This document shows positions 1 through 10,279 of a stretch of DNA of 64,000 nucleotides, one piece after another (the stretch's first letter is position 1; every line of letters begins with the position of its first letter). A model generated the notes under the pieces. It saw only the letters and a list, made by a program, of their open reading frames with translations, was not told the origin of the DNA and made no database searches. A program made the translations under genes and the position numbers. Origin of the DNA: Haplosporangium gracile (Eukaryota > Mortierellomycota > Mortierellomycetes > Mortierellales > Mortierellaceae); the NCBI GenBank assembly GCA_015499985.1, contig JAAAUF010000051.1, positions 18,363-82,362 of the forward strand. The letters run 5' to 3'.

Positions 1-1338
1 ACGTTTTCACCAGGAGGCACTTCACGATATAGTATTGTCTTTGATAAGATTGGCGCAGGCACGATCTTCAACGCCCAACTCAACCAAAATTCGGTTATAG
101 GAGACCCCAATGGCAGCCTTATCACCCTGGCCAAGACTCAGAACGTGGATATGAGTGGGATCAAATTGACTGACGCTGCGATCCCAGTGACCATGAACAA
201 CGTCGGATATCTATTGGACAAGGTATTCGAACCCTCGTCGGCGTCGTCCAATCGATCATTTTTGTCGACTCTCCCCCTTTTGTTGTTGTATATTAATTCG
301 TTGACCCCTTTTCTATTGTAGGCATCCGATGGGACAACAGTCATCTACTCTATCAACCCGAGCCAATCCCCAAAGCTCCAAGCTCTCTCCATCACAAGCG
401 ACGTCCCTGCCTTCTCCACCGTCCAGTCAGCCGCCGCAGTGGGGTCAAAGATCGTCATCTACAGCACCACCAACACCAGCACCGTCTTCTTTAACAGCTT
501 CGACACCAGCGCAGGAGCTTGGACAGGACCCAACTTGATCAAGACTGCTAACCCCCCAGACCCTCCATCTGGCAACAACGGCGGCGGCGATGACGGCGGT
601 GCAAAGGCACCCTTGGGTGCAATTATTGGAGGAGTGGTTGGTGGACTGGTCGTCATTGCCTTGATCGTTTTCTTTGTTGTTCGAAAGCGTCGCAATGGAT
701 ACAAGCCAACGACTGTCAGTCCTCCTACGAATAACACTTATCAGGACCCTAGTAAGTTCGGGAATGCAACCATCCTTCCAACTGCTCCTCCTACACAGCA
801 AGTTTATCCCAATGAGCAGCAGCAGCAGCAGGCATATTACCAGCAACAGAACCAGCACCAGCATCCCCCACCTACCTCTTACTACCACATGTCGCAGCCA
901 AACCCTGCAGTCTACCATACCCAACAACAGCAACAGCAACCGTACACCTACACGCCACCAACCCTCTTCTCCCAAGAACAGCACCTGACCGCGGCCCCCA
1001 TCATCTTCCAGCCTCAGTCGACTTCAGGAAGCAGTCCAACATACACTCAGGCTGCATACTCTCCTTCAACTACTGCTGCCTCAGAGTGCCCCCAGACCCC
1101 TGTCACGCCGACATCACAGGTTGCATACAGTACCCCTGAGTTTCAAGATCGACAGACACTTCGTCATATCCCTCCTGTTCCTCTTATTCCTAGCAAGCCC
1201 TCCAATCCTCAATACTTTACATCCGAGTTGACGAGTACGGCCATTTCTGAGCCCATGGAACCGAAATTGAAGAGTGTCGTCCAACCTCCTTCCAACCCAC
1301 AATTTGTCCCACAATCTGGAAGCGACTATGCCCAATAG
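1..1338 (+). CDS. Single-pass membrane protein with Q/P-rich tail, paralogue 1 (5' end missing)
   Basis: Exons 1-222 and 322-1338, with intron 223-321 (GTATTC..TTGTAG) in phase 0; the frame is open from base 1, so the start lies outside the window. The 412 visible residues comprise a beta-rich, presumably extracellular part (1-150), a G/D/P linker, one membrane segment at about 172-193 (GAIIGGVVGGLVVIALI) followed by RKRR, and a ~215-residue cytosolic tail rich in Q, P, S and T. The tail carries YQDP just after the membrane, several poly-Q runs and PIIFQPQ. The intron falls right after LLDK and before ASDG, the same place as in the paralogue at 3.8-6.3 kb. The stop is TAG, with AATAAA-like sequence near 1382. 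Family: not one I can name; a surface sensor or adhesin-like role is only inference from topology. Sure of the gene, unsure of the function. Confidence 0.85.
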
Positions 1339-1588
1339 AGAAAAAAAAAGCGTCCTAATGTACGAACGGGGCAGCCATGAAAATAAAACTAATCTCACCT
1401 TTTTCCACACGAAGAGGAAAAGCAAAAGCGACACGCACGGGCTTTCTTATTTTTGGCTGACTGGCTTGAGCGAGTTCTTCAGAGACAGAAATGAAGTTCT
1501 GCAATAAAGACGAGACTTAATAGCCCTCCGAGGTAGTCATCAGAAAAGAAGATCAAGATTGCCGAGGGGATCTAGACTGGTCGGCGAG

Positions 1589-3378
1589 AAATTATGAAAT
1601 TGCTCTCATCGACCATCGACTCTGCTGGGTGATTGAACAGTCGACTTATTTCCCCGAGGTCGCTTTTTCATCGCCGAAGAACTTTGCGATCAATGAAGCT
1701 GCGAGTGGATCGAATTGGGTGCTGGCACAAACGAATACGACTGCTATTGGGACCAATTCTTATTGGGCTGGTATCCGGTTCAATGCCACCATCCTCAGCT
1801 CCAGCAACTGTAAATAAGTGATTATGCTTTCCAACCTTCAAAAAAAGAGGAAGCGATGTGTTGTCGTGCAATTTGATTTGAAATGCGTGTGCACGTGGAC
1901 TCAATATGTCCTCAGCCCGGCATCAAACCCTCTTCTCACCATCGGCACCTATACTGTCAACCCTTCTCGTGAAGTGAGATAAACCACCATCTTTGACTAC
2001 CTCAGAGCGCTGTCATGTACAATACCACAGGGACTTTGTCTACTATCGCCACATCGAACGAGAGAATCATGAACCTCGACAATCCTGTCAAGGTGGCCAT
2101 GGCAGGAATCGCTTTGGCCACCAATGCAATTCCCGTTACGATAAAGGATACAGCGTATATCTTAGATCAGGTATTTTCATAATAGCAACCTTGTACTTTT
2201 GAATGTTATGAGCATGTTTGCCTAGAGTCCTATGTCCTATTCTTGCTTTTCTCCGCAGTCTACAGCATTTGACGGCCATTCTAATTAATTCAACTACAAA
2301 AGGATCAACGGTCGTCTACTACCTAAAATCCGGGGCATCATCGGCACTTATCACCCTCGCCATCAAAGGCCAAGTCCCTAGGTTCAGCAACATCCTATCC
2401 GCAACAGCACTCGACATCTGGATCGTGACCTACTCGAACTTTAACAAACTCTCGCCCACCTTCAACAGTCCGGACACAACTACTGGAACATGGTCTGGTC
2501 TAGGATTAGTCGACTCCACCAATGGTGGTGGTGGCGACTTACCTTCCTCAACAGGCAGTGGTGGTGGTGGTTCCCTGCCCACATCCAGTAATAGCGTCAA
2601 TGGCGGTGGTGGAGAGACCAAATCGTCATTACTTGGAGCCATTGTAGGGGGCGTTGTTGGAGGATTGGTAGCTATTGCGTTGATAGCGTTCTTGTTTATC
2701 CGGAATCGACGCCAGAAGAATGCTGTACCTGTGGAGCCCAAACCTGTCGCTACTAATACCAATACCAACATCAATACCAGCGACTATCAGGACCCCAACC
2801 AATACGGATCATCAATGCAGATGCAGCAGAACTACATCCAGCAGCAGCAGCAGCAGCAGCAGCAACCACAACTTTATGATCAGCAACAGCAGCACTATCT
2901 TTACTAACAATAGCAGCAACAACTTCAACAACAGGATTTCTACCAGATCCCGCAACAGATCCCGCAACAGTAACCCTACAGTCACAACCAGGCGTTCAGT
3001 CAACAGGTCTACGTGCCCAATTAACAACAAGCACAACAGCTACAGATCTTCATTGGACAACAACAACAGGCGTATACGTCCCCAACTCTAATCCCACAAC
3101 AGCGACGACCACATGCGTCCTAATAGAAACTTCCACCGGTCATCTTCCACAATCAGGTTCAGTCGCCTTCAGCCCATATTATTAGTATAGGCAGCCCCGC
3201 CAACAGCAATACTTTATATTAGTTAAGCAACAACACAGCAAGCGCAGAGTACCCAACGCGCCCGACGACTCCTATTACGACGCCGCTGAACCTCTCGACG
3301 CAAGCAGTTCACGAGATTCAGCAGGATTATAAACTCCCGCCTGCTAACCCTCAGTACATGCCCAATACCCAAAAATAA
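1589..3378 (+). pseudogene. Paralogue 2 of the membrane protein family, decayed
   Basis: The region is homologous along its length to the genes on both sides. A 5' piece (about 1629-1814) reads as ectodomain. A second piece (2017-2171) ends in YILDQ at a good donor, as in the paralogues. The acceptor is damaged: the expected ASDG start is not reachable in frame, although an alternative AG near 2267 keeps frame. From about 2290 one frame runs to 3378 through the ectodomain end, G-rich linker, membrane segment (GAIVGGVVGGLVAIALIAFLFI), YQDP and a Q-rich tail. It is broken by in-frame TAA/TAG at 2905, 2911, 2971, 3022, 3121, 3124 and 3220. After the last of these, paralogue-like tail sequence (LPPANPQYMP) still ends in a natural stop at 3376. 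A frame break also separates the pieces near 2010. A truncated protein ending at 2905 could still be made. Confidence 0.8.
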
Positions 3379-3797
3379 CGAAGGCGTGATCCCTGTCTAA
3401 CAAAAAGCAAATGGTTCGTGGCCCCAATAAAAAGAAGCAGGTTGGATACTTTATCTTTGCTTCTTCAAAAAAACAGTTGTATGCAGGTGAACCATGCAAT
3501 ATTTGTTTGTTATGTGCGCCACATTATTATTGTGCCTGCATGATCTCCACCCTGGTATCGTTTGTCTGTTTTTTGAATTATTCGCCCTTTCCCTTTTTAC
3601 ATCGTTCCATTATTTTTATTTCATTGATCAACCTTTTGACCAACAGCACGTTTTCTTTTCTTTCGGTTCACCAAACCAAGTGTAACTATCACTTTCTCCT
3701 CCTCTCCGATCACTCTCTTACAATCACACTCTTCCTCGAGTGTTTCCTTTCCTTCTTTTTCATACCCTCACTGTGTAGTAATAACAACCTTCACATA

Positions 3798-6349
3798 ATG
3801 AACCTTAAGCTCCCAGCTTACACAAATCCCTGTCTGGCCCCCTCCTTTCACTCAAACAGTTCACGCCTCATCTTTCTGTTCGGAGTGCCCGACGGCACCC
3901 TGACCTTGGTATCGCACATGGTCGACATCACCCACATCGATGCTCCAAAAGTCGAGTACATTTCATCCAATTTCAAGACCGACCCATTATTTCAGTGGAG
4001 TTCTACGGCCGAAAAGAATTGTTTCGCCAACCCCTCGAGCTCCATTAACCTCGCCGTTACCTCTACAAAGGTACTCCAGTTGGGGATGTACTCGTCCGGT
4101 GCTTTGCTTCTACCCACCAATGAACTCAGACAGGCGTTCGACATACCGACTATTCAGTACAAGAGCTCAAAGCTCTTTGCGGCCACGCAGGTTCGGGGTC
4201 TGGATGATTATACCGTTGCTTGGGGGATTGTCGCAAGTTCCAATCCTGTCTGTGGCACAAGAACGGCGAAGGAGGGGTGGATTGGCGTGTTAAGGAACAC
4301 CATCAGCATAACTATAGCGTAAGTTCATGTTCTTTCGCTTTGAATTGTTCATGAACTTCTCCCTTTGTTTTATTATTTGAAATGCCCTTTTTGAAAACCG
4401 GAAGCAAATTAGCAAGTTACCTTTCTCTCCTTTCCAACCTCACATCTTAGTCCTTTCGACTGTTTTTAAAATTTTCACAACAATCCTTGTTAGTACTCAA
4501 GGATTCGATAGTTTGCCGTCGAAGGCTCCTATGCTGGCCGTTGGAGCGTATTCCACAACAACAACGAGCGGGGTGATCGCTGTGTTTGGCAAGGACAGCG
4601 TCGGATCTTTATATAGTGCGTCGAATGTCATCAATGACGCGGGAACCAACGCTCCTATCTCTTGGATCTTTGCCGGTCCAAAACAACCAATTGACAATGA
4701 AGGTGCCATCTTGACCCCCGACGCCGTTCCAATTAGCGCACAGAATGTCGCGTACATCCTGGACCAGGTAAGCACCAACAGGACAAAAAGCCATAGCAAA
4801 TGTAAGGGGACGTCCCTGTTCGTATGAAGCATTTTGTTCGTCTTCCTTGTAAGGACACAGTGTTACAACCCGATGGTTGAATTATTGCCTCCAAGACGTT
4901 CCAGTACCACAAAGAGCAACAATGAAATGGTTCAAATTTTTATCTGGTTTCGCCTTCTATGACAATTTCTTCAACAATAAGAGGCTAAAACGCGATGGTT
5001 CAATTGCTCACCCTTGTTATCTAATTTAGGCGTCCGATAACTTGACGATAGTTTACGCCTTACGGCCTAGCATTTCAAATAAGTTGGTGAAGGTGGCGAC
5101 TAAAGGAGACCTGCCTCCTTTTAACAAAAACATGGTTGGGACAGCATTGAGCGAGTCTACTGGCGATAATGGGAGGATTGCAGTCTACTCTCTGGACAAG
5201 GCAACTGGCGCTGCGAGATTCAACCTCTTCGACACCTTTACTGGAATCTGGACAGGATCCGGGCTGGTCAACCCATCGTTAGAGCCATCGCCACCACCGC
5301 CAAGCGTGGACACCACCTTAGGACACGCTGCCAATAATGCGCGTGAGACGAATGCTGGAAGAACTGAACCAAGCGTCACCGCCGCCAACAGCAGCGACAA
5401 CAACCAACCCTCAATCTTTTCGCTTGTTATCATAGGCAGTGTTGTTGTTGCGCTGTGTCTTCTGGTAGCTGTATTGTTTTTTGTTGTCAATCGTCGCCGT
5501 CGTCGAGTTGGAAGCAGCACATTCATCATGTCGACGCCGCCGCCTCTTCCCACAAGCAAACAGGACCCACCTTCTTCTTCTGTCAACCCCATTCTCACAA
5601 GGGATGGAATTAAGGTTCTCTACTCTGAACCGCAACCGCTGACTCTGCAACGCAACCAAACCACTGGGAGTAACAGCAGCAGCAACAATAACGTATGCCG
5701 TTCTTGCGCGTATGGCGACCAAGCACCAACAGGCAACGCGGCCTTTCCTGTGCAGTCTGCAACAGCAACAACAGCAACAATAGCAATAACAGCAACAGCG
5801 ACAGCAACAAAATCTAATATGGAATCATATAACTACATGCCACCAACCGTGCCTATCATTTTCCAGCCTCAGCCTTCTCAGCTCGACCTTTCGTCTCCCT
5901 CTCTGATGTCCAATCGCAGCAGCCTGAGCACGCCCATCACACCATCCTCCTCAACATTGACAACCCCCGATCAGCACTACTTCGACTCCTTCCGCCATTT
6001 CCAGCTTGGACGTAGCAGAGCGGAGAAACGAAAGACAGGCAGCCCACTTACTATAGAAGAAGTTCTATCATCACCAATTCTACCACCAGATCAAGCCCTC
6101 GCCCTTCCAGATCCTGTCACCGTCACCGCAATTTTGTCTCGACGACAACCATCTGCTCTATCTTACAGTACCTCAACAACATCGCTGATGCAAGGTCCAC
6201 ATACAGTTGTGATCGATGATCCAGCTATGCAGCTCGCTTTGAAGAAGAGGTTAGCGTTTCAAACTACGACGACTACCGCTGTTACCCCTTCTAGTGCTCA
6301 AATTTATGACCTCTTATCCCCTCCTTCTTCTCCTTCAACGACATGGTGA
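3798..6349 (+). CDS. Single-pass membrane protein with Q/S/T-rich tail, paralogue 3
   Basis: Three exons, 3798-4318, 4494-4767 and 5030-6349, join to 704 codons with no frame break. The start ATG follows ACATA and is the first one after a T/C-rich leader; upstream in-frame sequence looks non-coding. Residues 1-380 form the likely ectodomain (no clear cleavable signal seen). The phase-0 intron after YILDQ and before ASDN matches paralogue 1. The membrane segment is at about 394-418 (LVIIGSVVVALCLLVAVLFF), followed by NRRRRR. The ~285-residue tail is S/T/P-rich with short A/T repeats and contains VPIIFQPQ, shared with paralogue 1. An AATAAA lies near 6413. Intact, so the best representative of the family here. 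The function is unknown; topology suggests a cell-surface receptor-like or wall-contacting protein, which is inference. Confidence 0.85.
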
Positions 6350-7015
6350 TCTGCAATCCACCTTTGCCTTCCTTTAGTCGTTTTTTTTTGTTGGTACACA
6401 GTACCATGAACGAATAAACGCCACCATATGCATTTTTTTTTTAAAGATGATGAAGAAAAATGAGTAATTGGAGATCAGCACGGCCAGTCACCTCTCATCA
6501 CCACTGATTGAATTTTTTGAGGTGCTGGAAAAGCGCGTTCCTGAATTTGATGAGTGAAATTTGATGGAAACAAAATACTTGTTTTTAGTCTACTTTTTCA
6601 GGATGGATTGGAGTGAAGGACTGAGGGGAAACTATGGAAAATTATCGAAGGGCCAAATATGAGCCAGAGGGAAACCTCTTATTCTCCCACGCCCTTTGCC
6701 ACCATTCCCACACCCTCACTTTCTCACCCTCCGTTGCCACCACTCCCACATCTCACTCTGTGCTTTCTTTGTCTTTCATTACTTCCTTCCTTCACTCTCG
6801 CATTCTTTTTTTTGCACGTTTTACCCTCTCTACTACACTCTTTGTTCGTGTCTTTCTCACTCTCATTCCATCTGCCATTCGCTTCAACTACTCTTTGCCT
6901 TCCAAACTCGGGACAGGGTAAGTGCACGCAGCAATTTGTCCAAGATCCAATTGCTATCATCTATTATACTTCTTAGTCGGGGTGCATGAGGCTGACTGCC
7001 TCTCTTACATTGTCC
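6350..7015 (+). promoter_or_regulatory. Pyrimidine-rich leader-like tract ending in a GTAAGT donor
   Basis: No gene is supported between paralogue 3 and the hairpin repeats. Bases about 6680-6905 are strongly C/T-rich on the plus strand, the composition seen just upstream of start codons elsewhere in this window (for example before the MFS gene). The tract ends at GGGACAGG followed by GTAAGTGC, a consensus 5' splice site near 6918. I read this as a possible 5' untranslated exon and promoter of a plus-strand transcript towards the pseudogene at 7.45 kb, with the repeat pair then lying in its first intron. That is inference; no initiation site can be seen. Confidence 0.35.
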
Positions 7016-7139
7016 CATCCACGCGCGTTGGATGTTAATCATCCAACACCTCCTGAGGATTCGTCAAGCGAGAGTCCGATAGTAGTAGCCTGTTTGTGGC
7101 CCCAGGAGATTCATTAACGCTCGAGCAGATCCTTCTTGA
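7016..7139 (+). repeat. Hairpin-bearing repeat, copy 1
   Basis: This is one of two diverged direct copies. Shared blocks are CATCCACGC at the left, AGAGTCC in the middle, CCCAGGAG, then TCATTAACGCTC, and CTTCTTGA at the right. Near the left end GTTGGATG (7027-7034) and CATCCAAC (7040-7047) make a perfect 8-bp stem with loop TTAAT. CTCCTG at 7051-7056 could also pair with CAGGAG at 7102-7107, but copy 2 does not keep this. The strand of any RNA is unknown. A SINE-like or other non-autonomous repeat and a structured RNA are both possible. Confidence 0.6.
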
Positions 7140-7203
7140 ACCATGCTGAAGCTCAATCCTATCATCCCGAATCTAATTATGACGAAGGTTGGCCGTTGCG
7201 CTC

Positions 7204-7333
7204 CATCCACGCACGTTGAGCGGGTTTCAAACAGCTCAACACCACTTGAGAACTCGCTATGTTAGAGTCCAATCGTGGTCGCTTGCTTGGAGTCCCAGGA
7301 GTACTCATTAACGCTCCAGCAGAGCCTTCTTGA
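7204..7333 (+). repeat. Hairpin-bearing repeat, copy 2
   Basis: This is the second copy of the element 188 bp upstream. It keeps the same blocks at both ends, but the left stem is GTTGAGC (7215-7221) with GCTCAAC (7234-7240) around a 12-nt loop that itself contains GTTT/AAAC. The stem bases differ from copy 1 while pairing is kept, so the two arms changed together. The copies are too diverged to be a recent duplication. No open frame passes through both. Confidence 0.6.
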
Positions 7334-7453
7334 CTTGAGCTCACTCTTCCCTTTTATTCCTTCCCCTCTATAGGTTACATTGGTTTAATGCACTATGTCT
7401 GCTTTTTTTTTTTTTGTGTTATGTTAGTTAGATGCCGCCTACTATCACCACTC

Positions 7454-9834
7454 ATGTCTCACGTTCGGAGGAAGCAGGACAAATGTTCAAGCAATATGAA
7501 CGCCGATTGGAGAGCTGAGCTGAGAGGGCTTCCCACAGAGGAGTATATTAAAATCTGCACACGTATTACCGCCGTCGATTATGGAGGTTATCTCACATTC
7601 GCATCGAAAAATGATGGATTCGTGAAGCGGCAAGCACACAGTGACTGGAAAGACACCATTGAGCGCCTTCTTCAGTGCAAGCACTAAGGACTTCTTCGAA
7701 AGGGCAAGAAGCTGCAACAAAAGTGGAACAACAATACCTACAAGCACATAGACGATATGCCAAGCTTCAATCTATCACTGTAACAGGTTTGGCTGACGCA
7801 TCAGTTAACGACATGATGAAGCGGATGCTCCAAGAAGAATTGGGTATGCCATGTGCTTCTCAGTGCCTTTTCGTAAGTCTACTGCTAGCTGAGACATCTA
7901 TTTCGAATATTACTAATTGCCTAATATCTCATGGAACATGAAATATACAGTCTTTGATAACGTACTGTCACTCGCACAAGCAGACTCTTCTGAAGACATT
8001 CGTGCGAACTGTGAGAGTCAGGGAGTGCCATGAACGTCGGAAACCAATCTTCTCGAGGTGTTCTTCAATTTGGTCCGACCGACTGACGGAGAAGTTGCTG
8101 CATTTGACGGCTTTTGATAAAGATGACTGAGTATCTTGATTTTAGAAACTTATTATTTTACAATCGATAGTGGAGTCTCAACGGGGAACAGCCCGCGACA
8201 CACTCGAAGCTGAAGGTACTGCTTGCTTCAAGTTAGTGCCATGGACTCCGTTCGCGACTATCATTTAATGATCATGGACGATATCCTTCGGCTCTAGGCT
8301 TATCCCGTATTCATCTCACCCTGCTCTTCATTCTAATATTCCGCAGATCAAAACGCAATAGTTGATAATCAAGATCAAGATGATCTTCCCGCAAATGTTA
8401 TGCACTCAAGGCATAACATATGCGAAGTAAGTGTTATACTACAACAACGCTTTATGTCCAACTGACGTTGTCGAGGCGTATAGTAATGAGCGCTAATGTT
8501 CTGGTTTTATAGTGGATCGTGGAAGAAAAATGCATGTCTTGTTTCTATCAGGAATATCAAATGATGTCGATCGAAGCGTTGTTCGCGAAAGAAATCAAAA
8601 AAAATGATGCGGCAGACGCAATGTAAGTACCTCTATTGCTTTCCTTTGGCGACTGCATTAGTTTTACATCCCTTGATACTCAATGTATCCTACCATCGTA
8701 GGGCGACATTCGGTCTATTTGCGCCATATGCACCAACGGCCAGAATGTGATCTGTTTTGGGGGAGTCTAGATTGGAGAATGTCGCGCCAATTGTCAGACT
8801 CCAAATTGAAGAAGAATACGACCTGTGTGTTCTTAAGGCAATAAGAGTACGTACTGCATAATGCATTTCTGAAATTACCTGCCTCGTTTGTACGCTAGAT
8901 TAACTTATTCTTACAATTTTAGCTCCGGATGAATGATCAGCGGGATGAGGCCTTTGAGGCACTGGAGGGTATCAAGGACCGGAAGATAAGAGTGATGTTT
9001 GCGACATTGTAAGTTGTTGGCCCGTTTATTTAAACAAAATGCAACTCTTGAACCCGAACTCAACTGCACATTGATTTATCTCTAAATAGGATTGAGCACT
9101 TGCCCCTTGACAAGGAAAGCCGGATCGCAGAGGAAACCCTTATAGCTACGTACATTGCGCCGATACTCTTGGGAACGTTGAGAGAAAACGAGAAGGTCTC
9201 CATACATTTGTACGTATATAATCCCGCTTGCGCTTGCATCGTGAAATAGCATGCATCGTTGCTACATCTCTAATATTTGTTTGTTACTGTTTACAAAGTC
9301 CCAACACTGTGTGTGTGACTCAAAAAAACCAAGGCATGCGCCCGGACAGGCCAGACATCATTGCGAAGATTAATGGACGAGAACTTCTCTTCGGAGAAGT
9401 AACGAGACCTTGCCAGATGACTTACCACACCAAAAATGCTTGAGACTTCTATCAGCTTGCACGATTTGGCAAGTCTCTCCTGGAGGGCAATCCCTTCGCA
9501 CCGTTGATACAGATCGTTCATACCAAGGGGGTCTACATGAAATTGACGATCAAGGCGCGAGGAATGTTTCTCTTGGAACGTGTGGGAGCATTCGTGATCC
9601 CAACCTTAGTGGACATGCTACCTTCATTGCCTGGGACTATTCCAAGCTTGTCTGCTGCTAAGGTAAGAGGTATAAAAAAATAAGTCAGATTTGTGAGGAT
9701 GGTTAAAGAATATTGGCTGATCAACCTCGTTTCGATAGGACAACCTCGTAACATTACTGGAGCATAAGCCTGGAAGCCGCAAGAGGAGTTGGGACTTCCC
9801 CGATCTCCCCATCGCAAAGAAACTTCTCGTTTAG
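7454..9834 (+). pseudogene. Multi-exon gene of unrecognised fungal family, interrupted by stops
   Basis: A start ATG at 7454 follows a poly-T tract and TTAG. The first coding part (ADWRAELRGLPTEEYIKIC...) hits a TAA at about 7685, where the reading appears to jump frame. From 8146 a clean exon series follows: 8146-8215, 8347-8426, 8513-8622, 8702-8846, 8923-9008, 9090-9209, 9299-9662 and 9739-9834, all with GT..AG and matching phases. Two in-frame TGA codons interrupt it, at 8748 (ARM*SVLG) and 9441 (KNA*DFYQLARFGKSLL). The best-conserved-looking part is RPDIIAKINGRELLFGEV, then LIQIVHTKGVYM and the C-terminal exon. The D..GEV pattern is reminiscent of PD-(D/E)XK nuclease cores but lacks the lysine, so I do not assign that. 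Intact splice sites point to recent loss. Confidence 0.7.
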
Positions 9835-10279
9835 CTCCGAGTTAGTCCAAACTTACCGAGAGCATGGAAATACCTGCAATGCGTCGATAGCAAAAAAATT
9901 TGTGAACATTTATCGTCCGTTACATTTCGAGATAAAGACTTCCCCACCCCCTTGCCCGCCTTCACACTGTCTTACCCGCCTCTTACCTACCTCGCGACCT
10001 TTGCCCGTGATTTTATTCTGGCTTTAGTAGAAAACTGTTAAAGACAAAAAAACAAAAAGAACAGTTAAGTGCTGCAATTGGATAGCTACCTTTTTTTATT
10101 TGACGAGCAAATTGAAAGAGCATGATCTTTACCGCACCATAAAAACGGCTGTCGAGCACAGATTGAATAAAGTAACTTTCTTCGTCCCTCCTGTCATCTT
10201 CTGTGTCCCTTTACTGTTACCACCAATTTGACCACAAAAATTAACAGTAGTTTAGCAAACATTTATTACAGCGACGCGA
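9835..10279. other. Intergenic, convergent 3' ends
   Basis: This lies between the pseudogene's stop and the stop of the minus-strand gene. It is A/T-rich with short C-rich patches; I see no open frame, RNA gene or repeat in it. Confidence 0.6.

Noticed and set aside
223..240. tRNA B-box-like TTCGAACCC on the minus strand
   Set aside because: The bases around it cannot form a T-arm or acceptor stem, and it lies in an intron.
2905..3222. UAA/UAG read as glutamine (ciliate-like code) in the Q-rich frame
   Set aside because: Other intact genes here end in TAA or TAG (MFS, TatD, GPI protein, paralogue 1) with no conserved sequence beyond, so these are true stops.
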